In this document: piece by piece, positions 1 through 8,324 of the stretch | Position numbering within the stretch: position 1 is the first letter of the stretch | Layout of the letters: every line of letters begins with the position of its first letter | Source: JANMAT01 sp031359995 | GTDB lineage: Bacteria > Actinomycetota > Acidimicrobiia > Acidimicrobiales > Ilumatobacteraceae | NCBI GenBank assembly: GCA_031359995.1 | Contig: JANMAT010000096.1 | Location: 1-41,231 of the forward strand | Direction of reading: 5' to 3' | DNA length: 41,231 nucleotides | Position numbers and translations under genes: made by a program | The notes under the pieces: model-generated | Seen by the model: the letters and a program-made list of their open reading frames with translations, nothing else | Databases searched by the model: none | What the model was told of the DNA's origin: nothing

Positions 1-1
1 C

Positions 2-409
2 GAGGTGCCGAAGCGGGTCATGGACGCCCTGCTGGGGCAAGCCGACCTGTCCGTGGTCGTGGTCCGCAACGGGGTCGTCCTCCACGCCCCCGGCTGTTTG
101 GACGAGGGCCGCAACAAACGCACCGCCAACCGGGCCCAACGGCGTGCGTTGCGCGGGTTCTACCGCTGCTGCGCCATCCCCGGCTGCACCGTCGCGTTCG
201 ACCGGTGCAAGATCCACCACCTCCGCTACTGGGAGAACAACGGCGACACCGACCTGGCAAACCTGCTCCCCGTTTGCAGCAAACACCACCACTGCATCCA
301 CGACAGAGGCTGGGCCGTGACCATGGGACCCGACCGGTCACTCCGCATCGACCTCCCCGACGGCACCGTCATGACCACCGGCCCACCCCAACGACGCGCC
401 ACCGGCTGA
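2..409 (+). CDS. HNH endonuclease, DUF222/13E12 family (3' part only)
   Basis: The reading frame is open to the left edge of the window, so this is the C-terminal part of a longer gene; a GTG at 5 is unlikely to be the true start. The visible 135 or so residues carry an HNH nuclease fold: a Cys pair in FYRCCAIPGC, the CKIHH motif, a LANLLPVC segment and a closing HHHCIHD, which provide the paired zinc-type cysteines and the HNH metal-site histidines. This end matches proteins with an N-terminal DUF222 region followed by an HNH domain, which occur in many copies in actinobacterial genomes (13E12 repeat family). The cellular role is not known; a DNA-cleaving activity is inferred from the fold. 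It converges on the c-di-GMP gene that ends at 565. The domain call is firm; whether the gene is intact cannot be judged here. Confidence 0.8.
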   Translation, partial: EVPKRVMDALLGQADLSVVVVRNGVVLHAPGCLDEGRNKRTANRAQRRALRGFYRCCAIPGCTVAFDRCKIHHLRYWENNGDTDLANLLPVCSKHHHCIHDRGWAVTMGPDRSLRIDLPDGTVMTTGPPQRRATG

Positions 410-564
410 CCCCGGCCAGCAGCCCGCAGCCGGCAGCCGGCGAGCATCACATGATCAGCGGCGTTGCCCCACCGAACGTCGCAGCCCCAGACCACGCTCC
501 TTGACAACCGAACCCGCCCGCCCCGGCCGCCGTCGCGTGACCCGGCCGTGCGCGAGCGACGACG

Positions 565-1995
565 TCAGCTGGCCAAGCCCGCCGGCTCGGGCAGACCGAG
601 CCACCGGCCGAGCAGCTCGTCCACCTCGCGGGGCGAACGTGGCGCGCTGAACAGCCGGCCCTGGGCCTGGTCGCAGCCGGCCGTGCGCAGGGCGGCCAGC
701 TCCTTGGGGGTCTGCACGCCTACGGCCACCACGATCAGCTGCAGCGAGTGCCCGAACCGCACCATGGCCTCGAGCACGGCCGACCCGGTGGGCTCGTCCA
801 GCGCGTCCAACACCGAGCGGTCGAGCTTGATGGCATCCACCGGCAGGCGCTGCAGCACGGCCATCGACGACGAGCCCGTGCCGAAGTCGTCCAGGCACAC
901 CCGGGCACCGATGCGGCGCAAGCGGGCCACGTGCCCGGACACGCGATCGAGGTCGGTGGCCACGATGTGCTCGGCGACGTCGAGGCGCAGTCGCTCGGCC
1001 GGCAGGCCACTGGCCCGGATGAGATCGCCGACCGTGTCGGACAGGTCGGGTAGCTGCAGCTGGCGGGCCGACAGGTTCACGCCCATCAGCAGCTCGTGGT
1101 CGGTGACCCGGCGCGACCAGCGGGCCAGGTGCCGCATGGCCTGGCGCATGGCCTCCGTGCCGATCCGGCCGAGCAGCCCGGCATCCTCGGCCGCCTGCAG
1201 GAACCGGCTCGGCTCGAGCACGCCGAGGGTCGGGTGCTCCCAGCGGGTGAGCGCCTCGAAGCCGACCAGGTCGGCGGTGACCACGTCGACAACCGGCTGG
1301 AAGTGGGCCACGAACTCGTTGTTCTGCAGCGCCCGCTCCAGTTCGTCGACCGACCACTCGGCCTGATCCACCACGGCCGGCTCGTTCATGTCGAACAGGC
1401 AGATGCGCTCACCGCCCAGGGCTCGGGCTCGGTGCCACGACCGCGACGCCAGGGCCACCAGGCGATCGGCGGGGCCGGCCTCGCGACCGACCATGGCATA
1501 CGAGGCGCTGGCCCGAACATCGATCTGCTGGGCCATGAGCGACACCGGGCCGCTCACGCCGGCCACCAGGCGCCGGCACATGGCGTGCAAGACCTCAGGC
1601 GCGGGCGCATCGGCGACGAGCACCAGGAAGCCGTCGCTGCCGAAGCTGGCCACCAGGTCGGTGGAACGCAGCGACGACGTCAGCCGGCGCGCCACTGCGG
1701 TGATGAGCGTGGCGTCGGCCACCACGTGCTCGCCAGGCCGCTCGTTCCACGTGAGCCCGAGGGCGATGATGCCCACGGTGCCCGGCTGGTCGAGCTGCTC
1801 CTGGAGCGCGGCGTTGAACGCCACCCGGGGTACGAGCCCCGTCGCCGAGTCGCGCATCAGTTCGGCCGCCACGTGCTCGATGACGATCCGTCGGCGGGGC
1901 ACCGCGGTGCGCCGCAGGTTCCGGGCCGACGCTGCCTGCTCGTCTCGCTCCTCGTCGCCATCACGGGTCGACGATGCCTCCAGCTGCGGTTCCAT
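565..1995 (-). CDS. Degenerate GGDEF-EAL protein, probable c-di-GMP binding protein
   Basis: 476 residues with no membrane segment and no sensor domain. Residues about 45-200 form a GGDEF-like domain in which the active-site loop reads GSDGF (119-123) instead of GGDEF, so cyclase activity is not expected. The RxxD inhibitory-site motif is kept (R110, D113), exactly five residues before the loop. Residues about 215-465 form an EAL domain: EAL at 247-249, N307, D369-D370, K390 and Q445 are present. The catalytic Glu of the usual LEITE segment is D339, and the usual EGVE motif reads VGVQ (425-428), so both glutamates there are gone. Phosphodiesterase activity is therefore doubtful. It lies 54 bp downstream of the intact cyclase/phosphodiesterase gene on the same strand and is probably co-transcribed with it. 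Inference: a c-di-GMP receptor or an allosteric partner of its neighbour. Confidence 0.9.
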   Translation of the reverse strand: MEPQLEASSTRDGDEERDEQAASARNLRRTAVPRRRIVIEHVAAELMRDSATGLVPRVAFNAALQEQLDQPGTVGIIALGLTWNERPGEHVVADATLITAVARRLTSSLRSTDLVASFGSDGFLVLVADAPAPEVLHAMCRRLVAGVSGPVSLMAQQIDVRASASYAMVGREAGPADRLVALASRSWHRARALGGERICLFDMNEPAVVDQAEWSVDELERALQNNEFVAHFQPVVDVVTADLVGFEALTRWEHPTLGVLEPSRFLQAAEDAGLLGRIGTEAMRQAMRHLARWSRRVTDHELLMGVNLSARQLQLPDLSDTVGDLIRASGLPAERLRLDVAEHIVATDLDRVSGHVARLRRIGARVCLDDFGTGSSSMAVLQRLPVDAIKLDRSVLDALDEPTGSAVLEAMVRFGHSLQLIVVAVGVQTPKELAALRTAGCDQAQGRLFSAPRSPREVDELLGRWLGLPEPAGLAS

Positions 1996-2049
1996 GCCTT
2001 GGTCATCGGCACAACCAGACCGAAGTTGAGAAGAAAGAGAGCGTCGGCG

Positions 2050-4344
2050 CTACACCCCGGCGTCGACGGCCCGCGCCGAGCGCGCCACCGCCAACAGGGC
2101 GTCGACCTCACGAGCCGGCACCGGCCGGGAGAACAGGTACCCCTGGCCGAGTAGGCACCCCATGCGGACCAGATCTCGGACCTGGGCATCGGTTTCGACG
2201 CCCTCCGACACCACGGCCAGGCCCATGGCGTGGCCCAGTCCCACCACGGCGTCCACGATGGCGGCATCGCCCTGGTCATGGCCCAGGCCGGCGACGAAGC
2301 TGCGGTCGATCTTCAGGCACTCCACCGGGAACCGGGTCAGGTAGGTCAGCGACGAGTAGCCCGTGCCGAAGTCGTCGACCGCCAGGTGCAGGCCGAGTTG
2401 GCGGAGCTCGGCCAGGATCGTGCGGGCCAGCTTCACGTCGGCCATGAGGGCGCCCTCGGTGATCTCGACCCAGAGCGTGTCAGGGTCCACGCCGTGGCGG
2501 GCGATGGCGTCGGCGAACATGGTCGTGACGTTCGGGGCCGCGAGCTGGCGGGGCGACAGGTTCACGTTCACCGCCAGCTGCTCCCAACCCGGCCGCTGTT
2601 GCCAGCGGTGCAGGTCGGCCAGGGCCAGCTCGAGCACCCGCTCACCGACGGGCACGATCAGACCGGTGTCCTCGGCCATCGGGATGAACTCGGCGGGGCC
2701 CACCATGCCGCGCTCGGGGTGGTGCCAGCGCACCAGTGCCTCGAAGCTGGTGATGCGGCGGTCGTCCAGGCGCACCACGGGCTGGTAGTGCACGACCAGC
2801 TCGCCCCGCTCGAGAGCCCGGTGCAGATCGGTCGCCGTGCGAAGCGTGCTCACCACCTGGGTGCGGGTCTCGGCGTCGAAGCGCTCGATGCGGTTGCGGC
2901 CCCGATCCTTGGCCCGGTGCATCGCCGCGTCGGCGTCACGGATCAGCTCGTCGGCGGTGCCGGCACCGGCCGACAGCGTCAGACCCGTGCTCGAGGTCAT
3001 GTACAGGTCGCCGGAGTCGAGCTTGATCGGCTCGGTCAGGGCCGCCTGCACCCGCTCGGCCACCGTGCGCACCGCGTCCTCGTCGGGTCCGCGAACCAGG
3101 ATCGTGAACTCGTCGCCGCCGAACCGGGCGACCACGTCGCCGGCCCGCACCGCGCCCGTGATGCGACGCGCAGCCACGCGCAGCAGCTCGTCGCCGGCCC
3201 GATGACCCAGGCTGTCGTTCACCAGCTTGAATCGGTCGAGGTCGACGAACAGCACCCCCACCACGCGGTCGGGCGCCACGCCGGCGAGGGCGTCGTCGAG
3301 CGCGGCGACGAAGCGGACCCGGTTGGGCAGGCCGGTGAGCGCATCGTGGCTGGTCGACCAGGCCAGCTGGTCGGCCGTGTGGCGGGCCACCGTCACGTCC
3401 TGGACCTGGCAGATGCTCATCGGCCCAGCGGGACCCCCGACCTGACGCCCCGACGTGGTCGTCACGACCCGTCGGCCGCTGCGGTCCACGAACACCAGCT
3501 CGGTCGACCACGGGCCCCCGCCGTCGACCAGGCAGGTGCGGAGGCCGGCGGCCTGGACGGCGTGGTCGTGGGGCGACAGCAGGTCGGCCATCACGCGGCC
3601 TTCGAGCTCCACCGGGGTGTAACCGAGCATGTGGGCGAACGCCGCGTTGACCTCGAACAGGCGCCCGTCGACCCCGGCCATCACCATCCCGATCGGTGCG
3701 CTCTCGAACGCCGAGGTGAACATCGACTGGGCGCGGGCCAGATCGTCTTCGGCGGCGCGGTGCGCGGTGATGTCGCGCAGGCTCACGACGACCGCCTCCA
3801 GGGACGGGTCGTCCAGCAGGTTCTGCCCATCCACGTCGACCCACAGGACGCGGCCGTCGGCGGCGAGCACGCGCACCTCGAGGCGGTCGGCGTCCTCGCC
3901 GGCGAGCAGGTGGCCGATGGCGGCGATGCTGGCGTGACGATGCTCGGGCGCGGTCAGCTCGATGCCCGGTCGTCCGACCACGTCGGCCGGCGCCCAGCCC
4001 GTCATCTCGACGAACCGGGCGTTCACCTCGATGACGATGCCGTCGGCGTCCATCAGGAGCACCGCTTCGGCCAACCGGTCGAGCACGAGCCGGCACCGGT
4101 CGGTCGAGCGCTGCAGCTCGGCCACGTTGGCCCGCAGCTGCGCGGTCTGCGCCTCGTTCTCCCGGCCTGCACCGCGCTGGCCGATCAGGAACAGCACGAC
4201 GACAAGAGCCATCAGCGCGACCGCGAGCGCATGCGTGGCGAGGCTGTGAGGACGGCGCAGCACGACCGCCAGCATCGTGAGGGCGAAGCCGGCGGCCACG
4301 TCCCTGCCGCGGGCCCGCCCGGCCCCTTGTCCTGCCCACATCAC
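2050..4344 (-). CDS. Membrane PAS-PAS-GGDEF-EAL diguanylate cyclase/phosphodiesterase
   Basis: 764 residues. Two hydrophobic segments at about 17-29 and 37-55 anchor the N-terminus. PAS domains follow at about 80-195 and 205-320, each ending in the typical hinge before the next domain. The GGDEF domain (about 325-490) has an intact GGDEF at 409-413 and an RxxD I-site at 400-403, so c-di-GMP synthesis with product inhibition is expected. The EAL domain (about 505-755) has EAL at 535-537, NVN, EITE, DDFGTGYSS, K678 and SEGVET, all the residues needed for c-di-GMP hydrolysis. Both activities may be present, with the balance set by the PAS sensors. GTG at 4344 is followed at once by ATG at 4341; either could be the start. 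It is first in a two-gene unit with the degenerate GGDEF-EAL gene. Confidence 0.93.
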   Translation of the reverse strand: MMWAGQGAGRARGRDVAAGFALTMLAVVLRRPHSLATHALAVALMALVVVLFLIGQRGAGRENEAQTAQLRANVAELQRSTDRCRLVLDRLAEAVLLMDADGIVIEVNARFVEMTGWAPADVVGRPGIELTAPEHRHASIAAIGHLLAGEDADRLEVRVLAADGRVLWVDVDGQNLLDDPSLEAVVVSLRDITAHRAAEDDLARAQSMFTSAFESAPIGMVMAGVDGRLFEVNAAFAHMLGYTPVELEGRVMADLLSPHDHAVQAAGLRTCLVDGGGPWSTELVFVDRSGRRVVTTTSGRQVGGPAGPMSICQVQDVTVARHTADQLAWSTSHDALTGLPNRVRFVAALDDALAGVAPDRVVGVLFVDLDRFKLVNDSLGHRAGDELLRVAARRITGAVRAGDVVARFGGDEFTILVRGPDEDAVRTVAERVQAALTEPIKLDSGDLYMTSSTGLTLSAGAGTADELIRDADAAMHRAKDRGRNRIERFDAETRTQVVSTLRTATDLHRALERGELVVHYQPVVRLDDRRITSFEALVRWHHPERGMVGPAEFIPMAEDTGLIVPVGERVLELALADLHRWQQRPGWEQLAVNVNLSPRQLAAPNVTTMFADAIARHGVDPDTLWVEITEGALMADVKLARTILAELRQLGLHLAVDDFGTGYSSLTYLTRFPVECLKIDRSFVAGLGHDQGDAAIVDAVVGLGHAMGLAVVSEGVETDAQVRDLVRMGCLLGQGYLFSRPVPAREVDALLAVARSARAVDAGV

Positions 4345-4409
4345 ACGACACGGATCGGTCTAGCGGTCACCACCTTGAGGCCTTGACCAGATCCAGAGCA
4401 TCGACGCTG

Positions 4410-5129
4410 TCAGCGCGTGTCGACGACCCGGAAACCCTCGGCCGCTCGACCTTCGCCCAACGAGTGCTGGCCGGCCGTCAACCGCATCCAGCCCCGTACC
4501 CGCTCGAACAACGCGGTCGGGTCGGTGTGCTGGCTGGCGTGGCAGGCCAGCGCAGCCAGCTTGCGCTCGACCTGGTCGGTCACGTCGACGGGGTGGTCGG
4601 CCTCCGGCCCACCCATGATCCACACCTCGGGCACGGTCCACGCCCCCAGGCCCTCCTCGGTGAGGAGCTCGGTGAAGGTGAACGGGTTGCGGGCGTCGGG
4701 GTACACGGCGCACAGCGCCGCTTCGCCGGTGGCGAGGTGGTCGGGGTGGCTGGCGTAGATGCGGGCCAGGTTCCGCTCGGGGCTCTGGATCACCACGCGC
4801 TGGGGCCGGACCTGGCGGATCACCCGGCTCAGATCGCGGCGCAGGTCGAGTGAGGCCACCACCATGCCGTCGGGATGGCCCAGGAACACCAGGTCCTTCA
4901 CGCCGACCTCGGCCGCCGCCGCCGTCTGCTCGCGGCGGCGCAGCGGGCCTATCTCCCACCGCGGGATCGACGGGTCGAAGCCGCCGGCGTCGCCGTCGGT
5001 CACCAGGCAGTACGTGACGTTGATGCCCCGGTCGGTCCAGGTGGCCACGGTGCCGGCGGCACCGAAGTCGACGTCGTCGGGATGGGCGCAGATCACGAGG
5101 ATCCGCTCGATGTCGGCATCGTCGAGCAT
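4410..5129 (-). CDS. PIG-L family deacetylase
   Basis: 239 residues. The family zinc-binding motif AHPDD lies at residues 15-19, followed by the small-residue turn FGAAGT, and a second metal-binding segment SHPDH lies near residue 126. PIG-L enzymes remove acetyl groups from N-acetylglucosamine conjugates; actinobacterial members include MshB and Mca of the mycothiol pathway, but nothing here fixes the substrate. ATG 5129 was chosen over the much longer upstream frame because homology begins there and because a TACGCT hexamer (minus strand) lies 6 nt before it, as expected for a leaderless mRNA. The gene is divergent from the ACT-domain gene; the 156-bp gap between them carries three 11-bp repeats. 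It lies 65 bp upstream of the c-di-GMP unit on the same strand. Confidence 0.88.
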   Translation of the reverse strand: MLDDADIERILVICAHPDDVDFGAAGTVATWTDRGINVTYCLVTDGDAGGFDPSIPRWEIGPLRRREQTAAAAEVGVKDLVFLGHPDGMVVASLDLRRDLSRVIRQVRPQRVVIQSPERNLARIYASHPDHLATGEAALCAVYPDARNPFTFTELLTEEGLGAWTVPEVWIMGGPEADHPVDVTDQVERKLAALACHASQHTDPTALFERVRGWMRLTAGQHSLGEGRAAEGFRVVDTR

Positions 5130-5135
5130 CAGCTC

Positions 5136-5141
5136 AGCGTA
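5136..5141 (-). promoter_or_regulatory. -10 element of the PIG-L gene, leaderless
   Basis: TACGCT on the minus strand ends 6 nt before ATG 5129. The same hexamer at the same distance precedes lexA in this window. No convincing -35 is seen at 16-18 bp. Transcription would start at or next to the A of ATG. Confidence 0.45.
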
Positions 5142-5179
5142 CCGACACAGGGACCCGACCAGCGGACCGGAGCCAGCCA

Positions 5180-5212
5180 CCCGACGGTTGCCCGACGGTT
5201 GCCCGACGGTCG
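5180..5212. repeat. Three tandem 11-bp repeats in a divergent promoter region
   Basis: The unit CCCGACGGTTG occurs at 5180-5190 and 5191-5201, and as CCCGACGGTCG at 5202-5212. The period is close to one helical turn, so a protein reading one unit would meet all three on the same DNA face. The array lies between the divergent PIG-L and ACT-domain genes. Confidence 0.85.
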
Positions 5213-5285
5213 CCCCGACGCCAGGTTCACGACATGTTGCACACCCGGTAACACCACGGCAACGCAAGGGGGCGATCCTGACCCG

Positions 5286-5933
5286 GTGACCGACCGCTAC
5301 CGCCTCCGCGTCGAACTGCCCGATCGTCCCGGGGCGCTGGCCTCGCTGGCTGCGGCCATCGCCGACGTCGGCGGCGACGTGGTGTCGGTCGACATCCACG
5401 ACCTCGACGCCGACTACGCCATCGACGACCTCGTCGTCGTGCTCCCCGACGGCGACCCCGAAACGCTCGGCGTGCGCCTGGCCGCCGATGGCACCGCCGT
5501 GCTCCAGTCGTGGCGGCTCGAGGTGGGCACCAGCGACTCGGTCGTTCGGGCCCTCGGCTGGGCCCGCCACGTGCTGCAATCGGGCGTGGGCTACTCCGAT
5601 CTCGAGGTCAGCCGGGCCCTCACCGAGGTCTGCACCGCCGACGCGGCGTGGGTCGCCTCGCGCACCGAGGCCGACATGATCCCCCTGGCCGCCGAGGCGA
5701 TCAGCACCGGCCGCAGCCAGGTGAGCTACCACGACCCGCTCCCCCGCCAGGTCGGCGGCGACGGGGTGGGACCGGGCTGGCTCCTGATCGCGCCCGACGA
5801 CCCCCGCGACCCGGCCACCGTGGCCTTCGTGGCCCGCCTGCGTCCGCACCAGTTCACCGCCACCGAGGCGGCCCGGGCCATGGCCCTGCTCGCCCTGCAC
5901 CGCGAGCTCAGCCCGGGCGTGACGCGCTCGTAG
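5286..5933 (+). CDS. ACT-domain protein with an uncharacterised C-terminal region
   Basis: 215 residues from GTG 5286. The first 70 or so residues match an ACT ligand-binding domain: YRLRVELPDRPGALASLA, then a Gly-Asp-Val turn, then the strand DIHDLDADYAIDDLVVVLP. ACT domains bind amino acids or similar small ligands and regulate enzymes. The remaining 140 residues contain a mixed alpha/beta stretch that could be a degenerate GAF-like fold, but no motif settles it and no catalytic domain is present. The start is supported by a purine-rich AAGGGGG (5266-5272), although the 13-nt spacing is long. The frame is open further upstream, but that part has no ACT homology. It is divergent from the PIG-L gene and converges on the acyl-CoA synthetase gene with a 31-bp gap. 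Confidence 0.75.
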   Translation: MTDRYRLRVELPDRPGALASLAAAIADVGGDVVSVDIHDLDADYAIDDLVVVLPDGDPETLGVRLAADGTAVLQSWRLEVGTSDSVVRALGWARHVLQSGVGYSDLEVSRALTEVCTADAAWVASRTEADMIPLAAEAISTGRSQVSYHDPLPRQVGGDGVGPGWLLIAPDDPRDPATVAFVARLRPHQFTATEAARAMALLALHRELSPGVTRS

Positions 5934-5964
5934 CGACGCTCAGGCGCGGCCCACGGTCGGGCGC

Positions 5965-7605
5965 CTACGCCGTCCTGATGCTGGCGGCGTCGTGCAGGCC
6001 GAGCATCTCCACCGCGGCTTCGCGCATCTTGTACTTCTGGATCTTCCCGGTCACGGTCATGGGGAAGTCGTCGGCCACGTGCACGTAGCGCGGGATCTTG
6101 TAGTGGGCGATGCGCCCCTGGCAGTAAGCCCGCACGTCGTCCACCGACAACGGCACCGCGCCTTCGCGCAGCTTGATCCAGGCCATCAGCTCCTCGCCGT
6201 ACTTCACGTCGGGCACGCCCACCACCTGCACGTCGACGACGTCGGGGTGGGTGTACAGGAACTCCTCGATCTCGCGCGGGTACACGTTCTCGCCACCACG
6301 GATGATCATGTCCTTGATGCGGCCCACGATGTTGGCGTAGCCGAGCTCGTCCATGACCGCGAGGTCGCCGGTGTGCATCCAGCCGGCGTCGTCGATGGCC
6401 TGGGCCGTCTTCTCGGGCTCGTTCCAGTAGCCCAGCATCACCGAGTAGCCGCGCGTGCAGAACTCGCCGGTCACCCCGTGCTCCACGGTGAGCCCGGTGT
6501 CGGGGTCGACGATCTTGAACTCGACGTGCGGATGCACCCGGCCCACGCTGCCCACGCGCTGGTCGAGCGAGTCGTCGGCCGCGGTCTGGGTCGACACCGG
6601 TGACGTTTCGGTCATGCCGTAGCAGATGGTCACCTCGTCCATGTGCATGGCCGAGATGCACTGCTTCATCGTCTCGACCGGGCAGGGCGAGCCGGCCATG
6701 ATGCCGGTGCGCAGGCTGGACAGGTCGAAGCGGTGGAACTCGGGGTGGTTCAGCTCGGCGATGAACATCGTGGGCACGCCGTACAGGCTCGTGCAGCGCT
6801 CGTCCTGCACCGCCCGCAGCGTGGCCTCGGGGTCGAACGCGGGCGCCGGGTACACCATGGTCGCCCCGTGGGTGGTGCAGCCGAGGTTGCCCATCACCAT
6901 GCCGAAGCAGTGGTACAGCGGTACCGGGATGCAGACACGGTCGCGCTCGGTGTAACGGCAGCCTTCCGCTACGAAGTAGCCGTTGTTGAGGATGTTGTGG
7001 TGGCTGAGGGTGGCGCCCTTCGGGAAGCCGGTGGTGCCGCTCGTGTACTGGATGTTGATCGGGTCGTCGAACGACAGCGTGGCGCTGCGGGCCCGCAGGT
7101 CCTCGGTGGTGGCCCGCGCTCCGCTCGCCCGCCACTGGTCCCACTCGGGCGTGCCGATGAACAGCACGTGCCGCAGGTCGGGCAAGTTCGGTCGCACCTC
7201 GGCCACCATGGCCCGGTAGTCGCTCGTCTTGAAATCGGTGGCGGCCACCAGGGCGACGCAGCCCGACTGGCGCAGGGCGTACTCGACCTCGCTGGTGCGG
7301 TAGGCCGGGTTCATGTTCACCAGGATGACGCCGATCTTGGCCGTGGCGAACTGCACGAGCGCCCACTCGGCACAGTTCGGCGCCCAGATCCCGAGGCGGT
7401 CGCCCTTGCCCAGGCCGAGGCCCATGAGCAGCCGGGCGTACTCGTCGACCTCGGCATCGAACTCTCGGTACGTGAGCCGCACGCCCTGCGGCACCGACAC
7501 CAGGGCCTCGTTGTCGGGCCAGCGGGCCGCGGTCGCCTCCAGGTTGGCGCCGATCGTCTGCCCGATCAGCGGTGTGGACGAAGCACCGTGTGCGTACGAC
7601 AGCAT
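5965..7605 (-). CDS. AMP-binding acyl-CoA synthetase (FadD-like)
   Basis: 546 residues, the usual length for a fatty-acyl or medium-chain acyl-CoA ligase of the ANL superfamily. The nucleotide-binding loop YTSGTTGFPKG lies at residues 187-197, the GMTETSP motif (A5 type) follows near the middle, then YWNEPEKT, the hinge segment TGD..., and the C-terminal catalytic GKIQKYKMRE lysine region. The enzyme activates a carboxylic acid with ATP and transfers it to CoA in the cytoplasm. Overall sequence is closest to the group annotated as FadD or short/medium-chain acyl-CoA synthetase; the chain-length preference cannot be read from sequence. It lies 66 bp upstream of the thymidine kinase gene on the same strand, with no functional link evident. 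Confidence 0.9.
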   Translation of the reverse strand: MLSYAHGASSTPLIGQTIGANLEATAARWPDNEALVSVPQGVRLTYREFDAEVDEYARLLMGLGLGKGDRLGIWAPNCAEWALVQFATAKIGVILVNMNPAYRTSEVEYALRQSGCVALVAATDFKTSDYRAMVAEVRPNLPDLRHVLFIGTPEWDQWRASGARATTEDLRARSATLSFDDPINIQYTSGTTGFPKGATLSHHNILNNGYFVAEGCRYTERDRVCIPVPLYHCFGMVMGNLGCTTHGATMVYPAPAFDPEATLRAVQDERCTSLYGVPTMFIAELNHPEFHRFDLSSLRTGIMAGSPCPVETMKQCISAMHMDEVTICYGMTETSPVSTQTAADDSLDQRVGSVGRVHPHVEFKIVDPDTGLTVEHGVTGEFCTRGYSVMLGYWNEPEKTAQAIDDAGWMHTGDLAVMDELGYANIVGRIKDMIIRGGENVYPREIEEFLYTHPDVVDVQVVGVPDVKYGEELMAWIKLREGAVPLSVDDVRAYCQGRIAHYKIPRYVHVADDFPMTVTGKIQKYKMREAAVEMLGLHDAASIRTA

Positions 7606-7671
7606 CGGATCCCCCTGGATGCGCAGCCCTGCCCGCAGGCTAGCCGGGCCCGGCGCCGGTCAGGGGGCCTG

Positions 7672-8280
7672 TCAGCGGGCCGGGCGGGCGGCGACGCCGG
7701 CCCGGTAGTGGCGGCGGCACAGCAGTTCGTAGCGCACGGTGTCGCCGAACAACGGCTCGCCGGCCTCGTTGGTGTCGCCCACCACGACGGTCTCGCCCTC
7801 GTAGACCACCCGGCCGTTCACCAGGCGGGCGTTGTGGGTGGCGCGGGCGCCGCACCAGCAGCGGGCCTCCACCTGCATGGCCATGCGCTCGTCGGCCACC
7901 TCGAGCAGTCGCTTCGTGCCCTCGAACAGCAGGCCGCGGAAGTCGGTGATGAGCCCGAAGGCGTACACGTCGATGTCGAGCCCGTCGACGGCCCGGGCCA
8001 GCTGGTCGACCTGGCCGTTCGTGTAGAACTGGGCCTCGTCGCACACCAGGTAGTCGAGGGGGCGCCGGTGGCGGGCCAACTCGAACAGGTCGAGGTCGGG
8101 GTCCACCTCCATGGCGTCGGCCGACACGCCGAGCCGGCTGGTGACCTGGCCGCCGTCGCGGTCGAAGCGCGTCAACAGCAGCCCTCGCAGCCCGCACTGC
8201 TGCAGGTTGTGGTGGATCTGGAGGGCCAGGGTGGACTTCCCCGACCCCATCGTCCCGAACGAGAACCGCAGCACCGCCAT
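7672..8280 (-). CDS. tdk: Thymidine kinase (type II)
   Basis: 202 residues. Walker A is GTMGSGKST (9-17) and the Walker B-like DEAQF is at 81-85, both diagnostic of type II thymidine kinases. The lasso/zinc domain is represented by CWCG and a C-terminal CRRH, giving four metal ligands. The enzyme phosphorylates thymidine with ATP for dTMP salvage. The length is normal. Thymidine kinase is absent from mycobacteria but present in many other actinobacteria. It is 44 bp downstream of the secreted esterase-like gene on the same strand and upstream of nothing related. The call is secure. Confidence 0.95.
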   Translation of the reverse strand: MAVLRFSFGTMGSGKSTLALQIHHNLQQCGLRGLLLTRFDRDGGQVTSRLGVSADAMEVDPDLDLFELARHRRPLDYLVCDEAQFYTNGQVDQLARAVDGLDIDVYAFGLITDFRGLLFEGTKRLLEVADERMAMQVEARCWCGARATHNARLVNGRVVYEGETVVVGDTNEAGEPLFGDTVRYELLCRRHYRAGVAARPAR

Positions 8281-8324
8281 CGGCCGCGGAGGCTACCGCG
8301 TGCCGATGCGCGAACACCCAGGCG

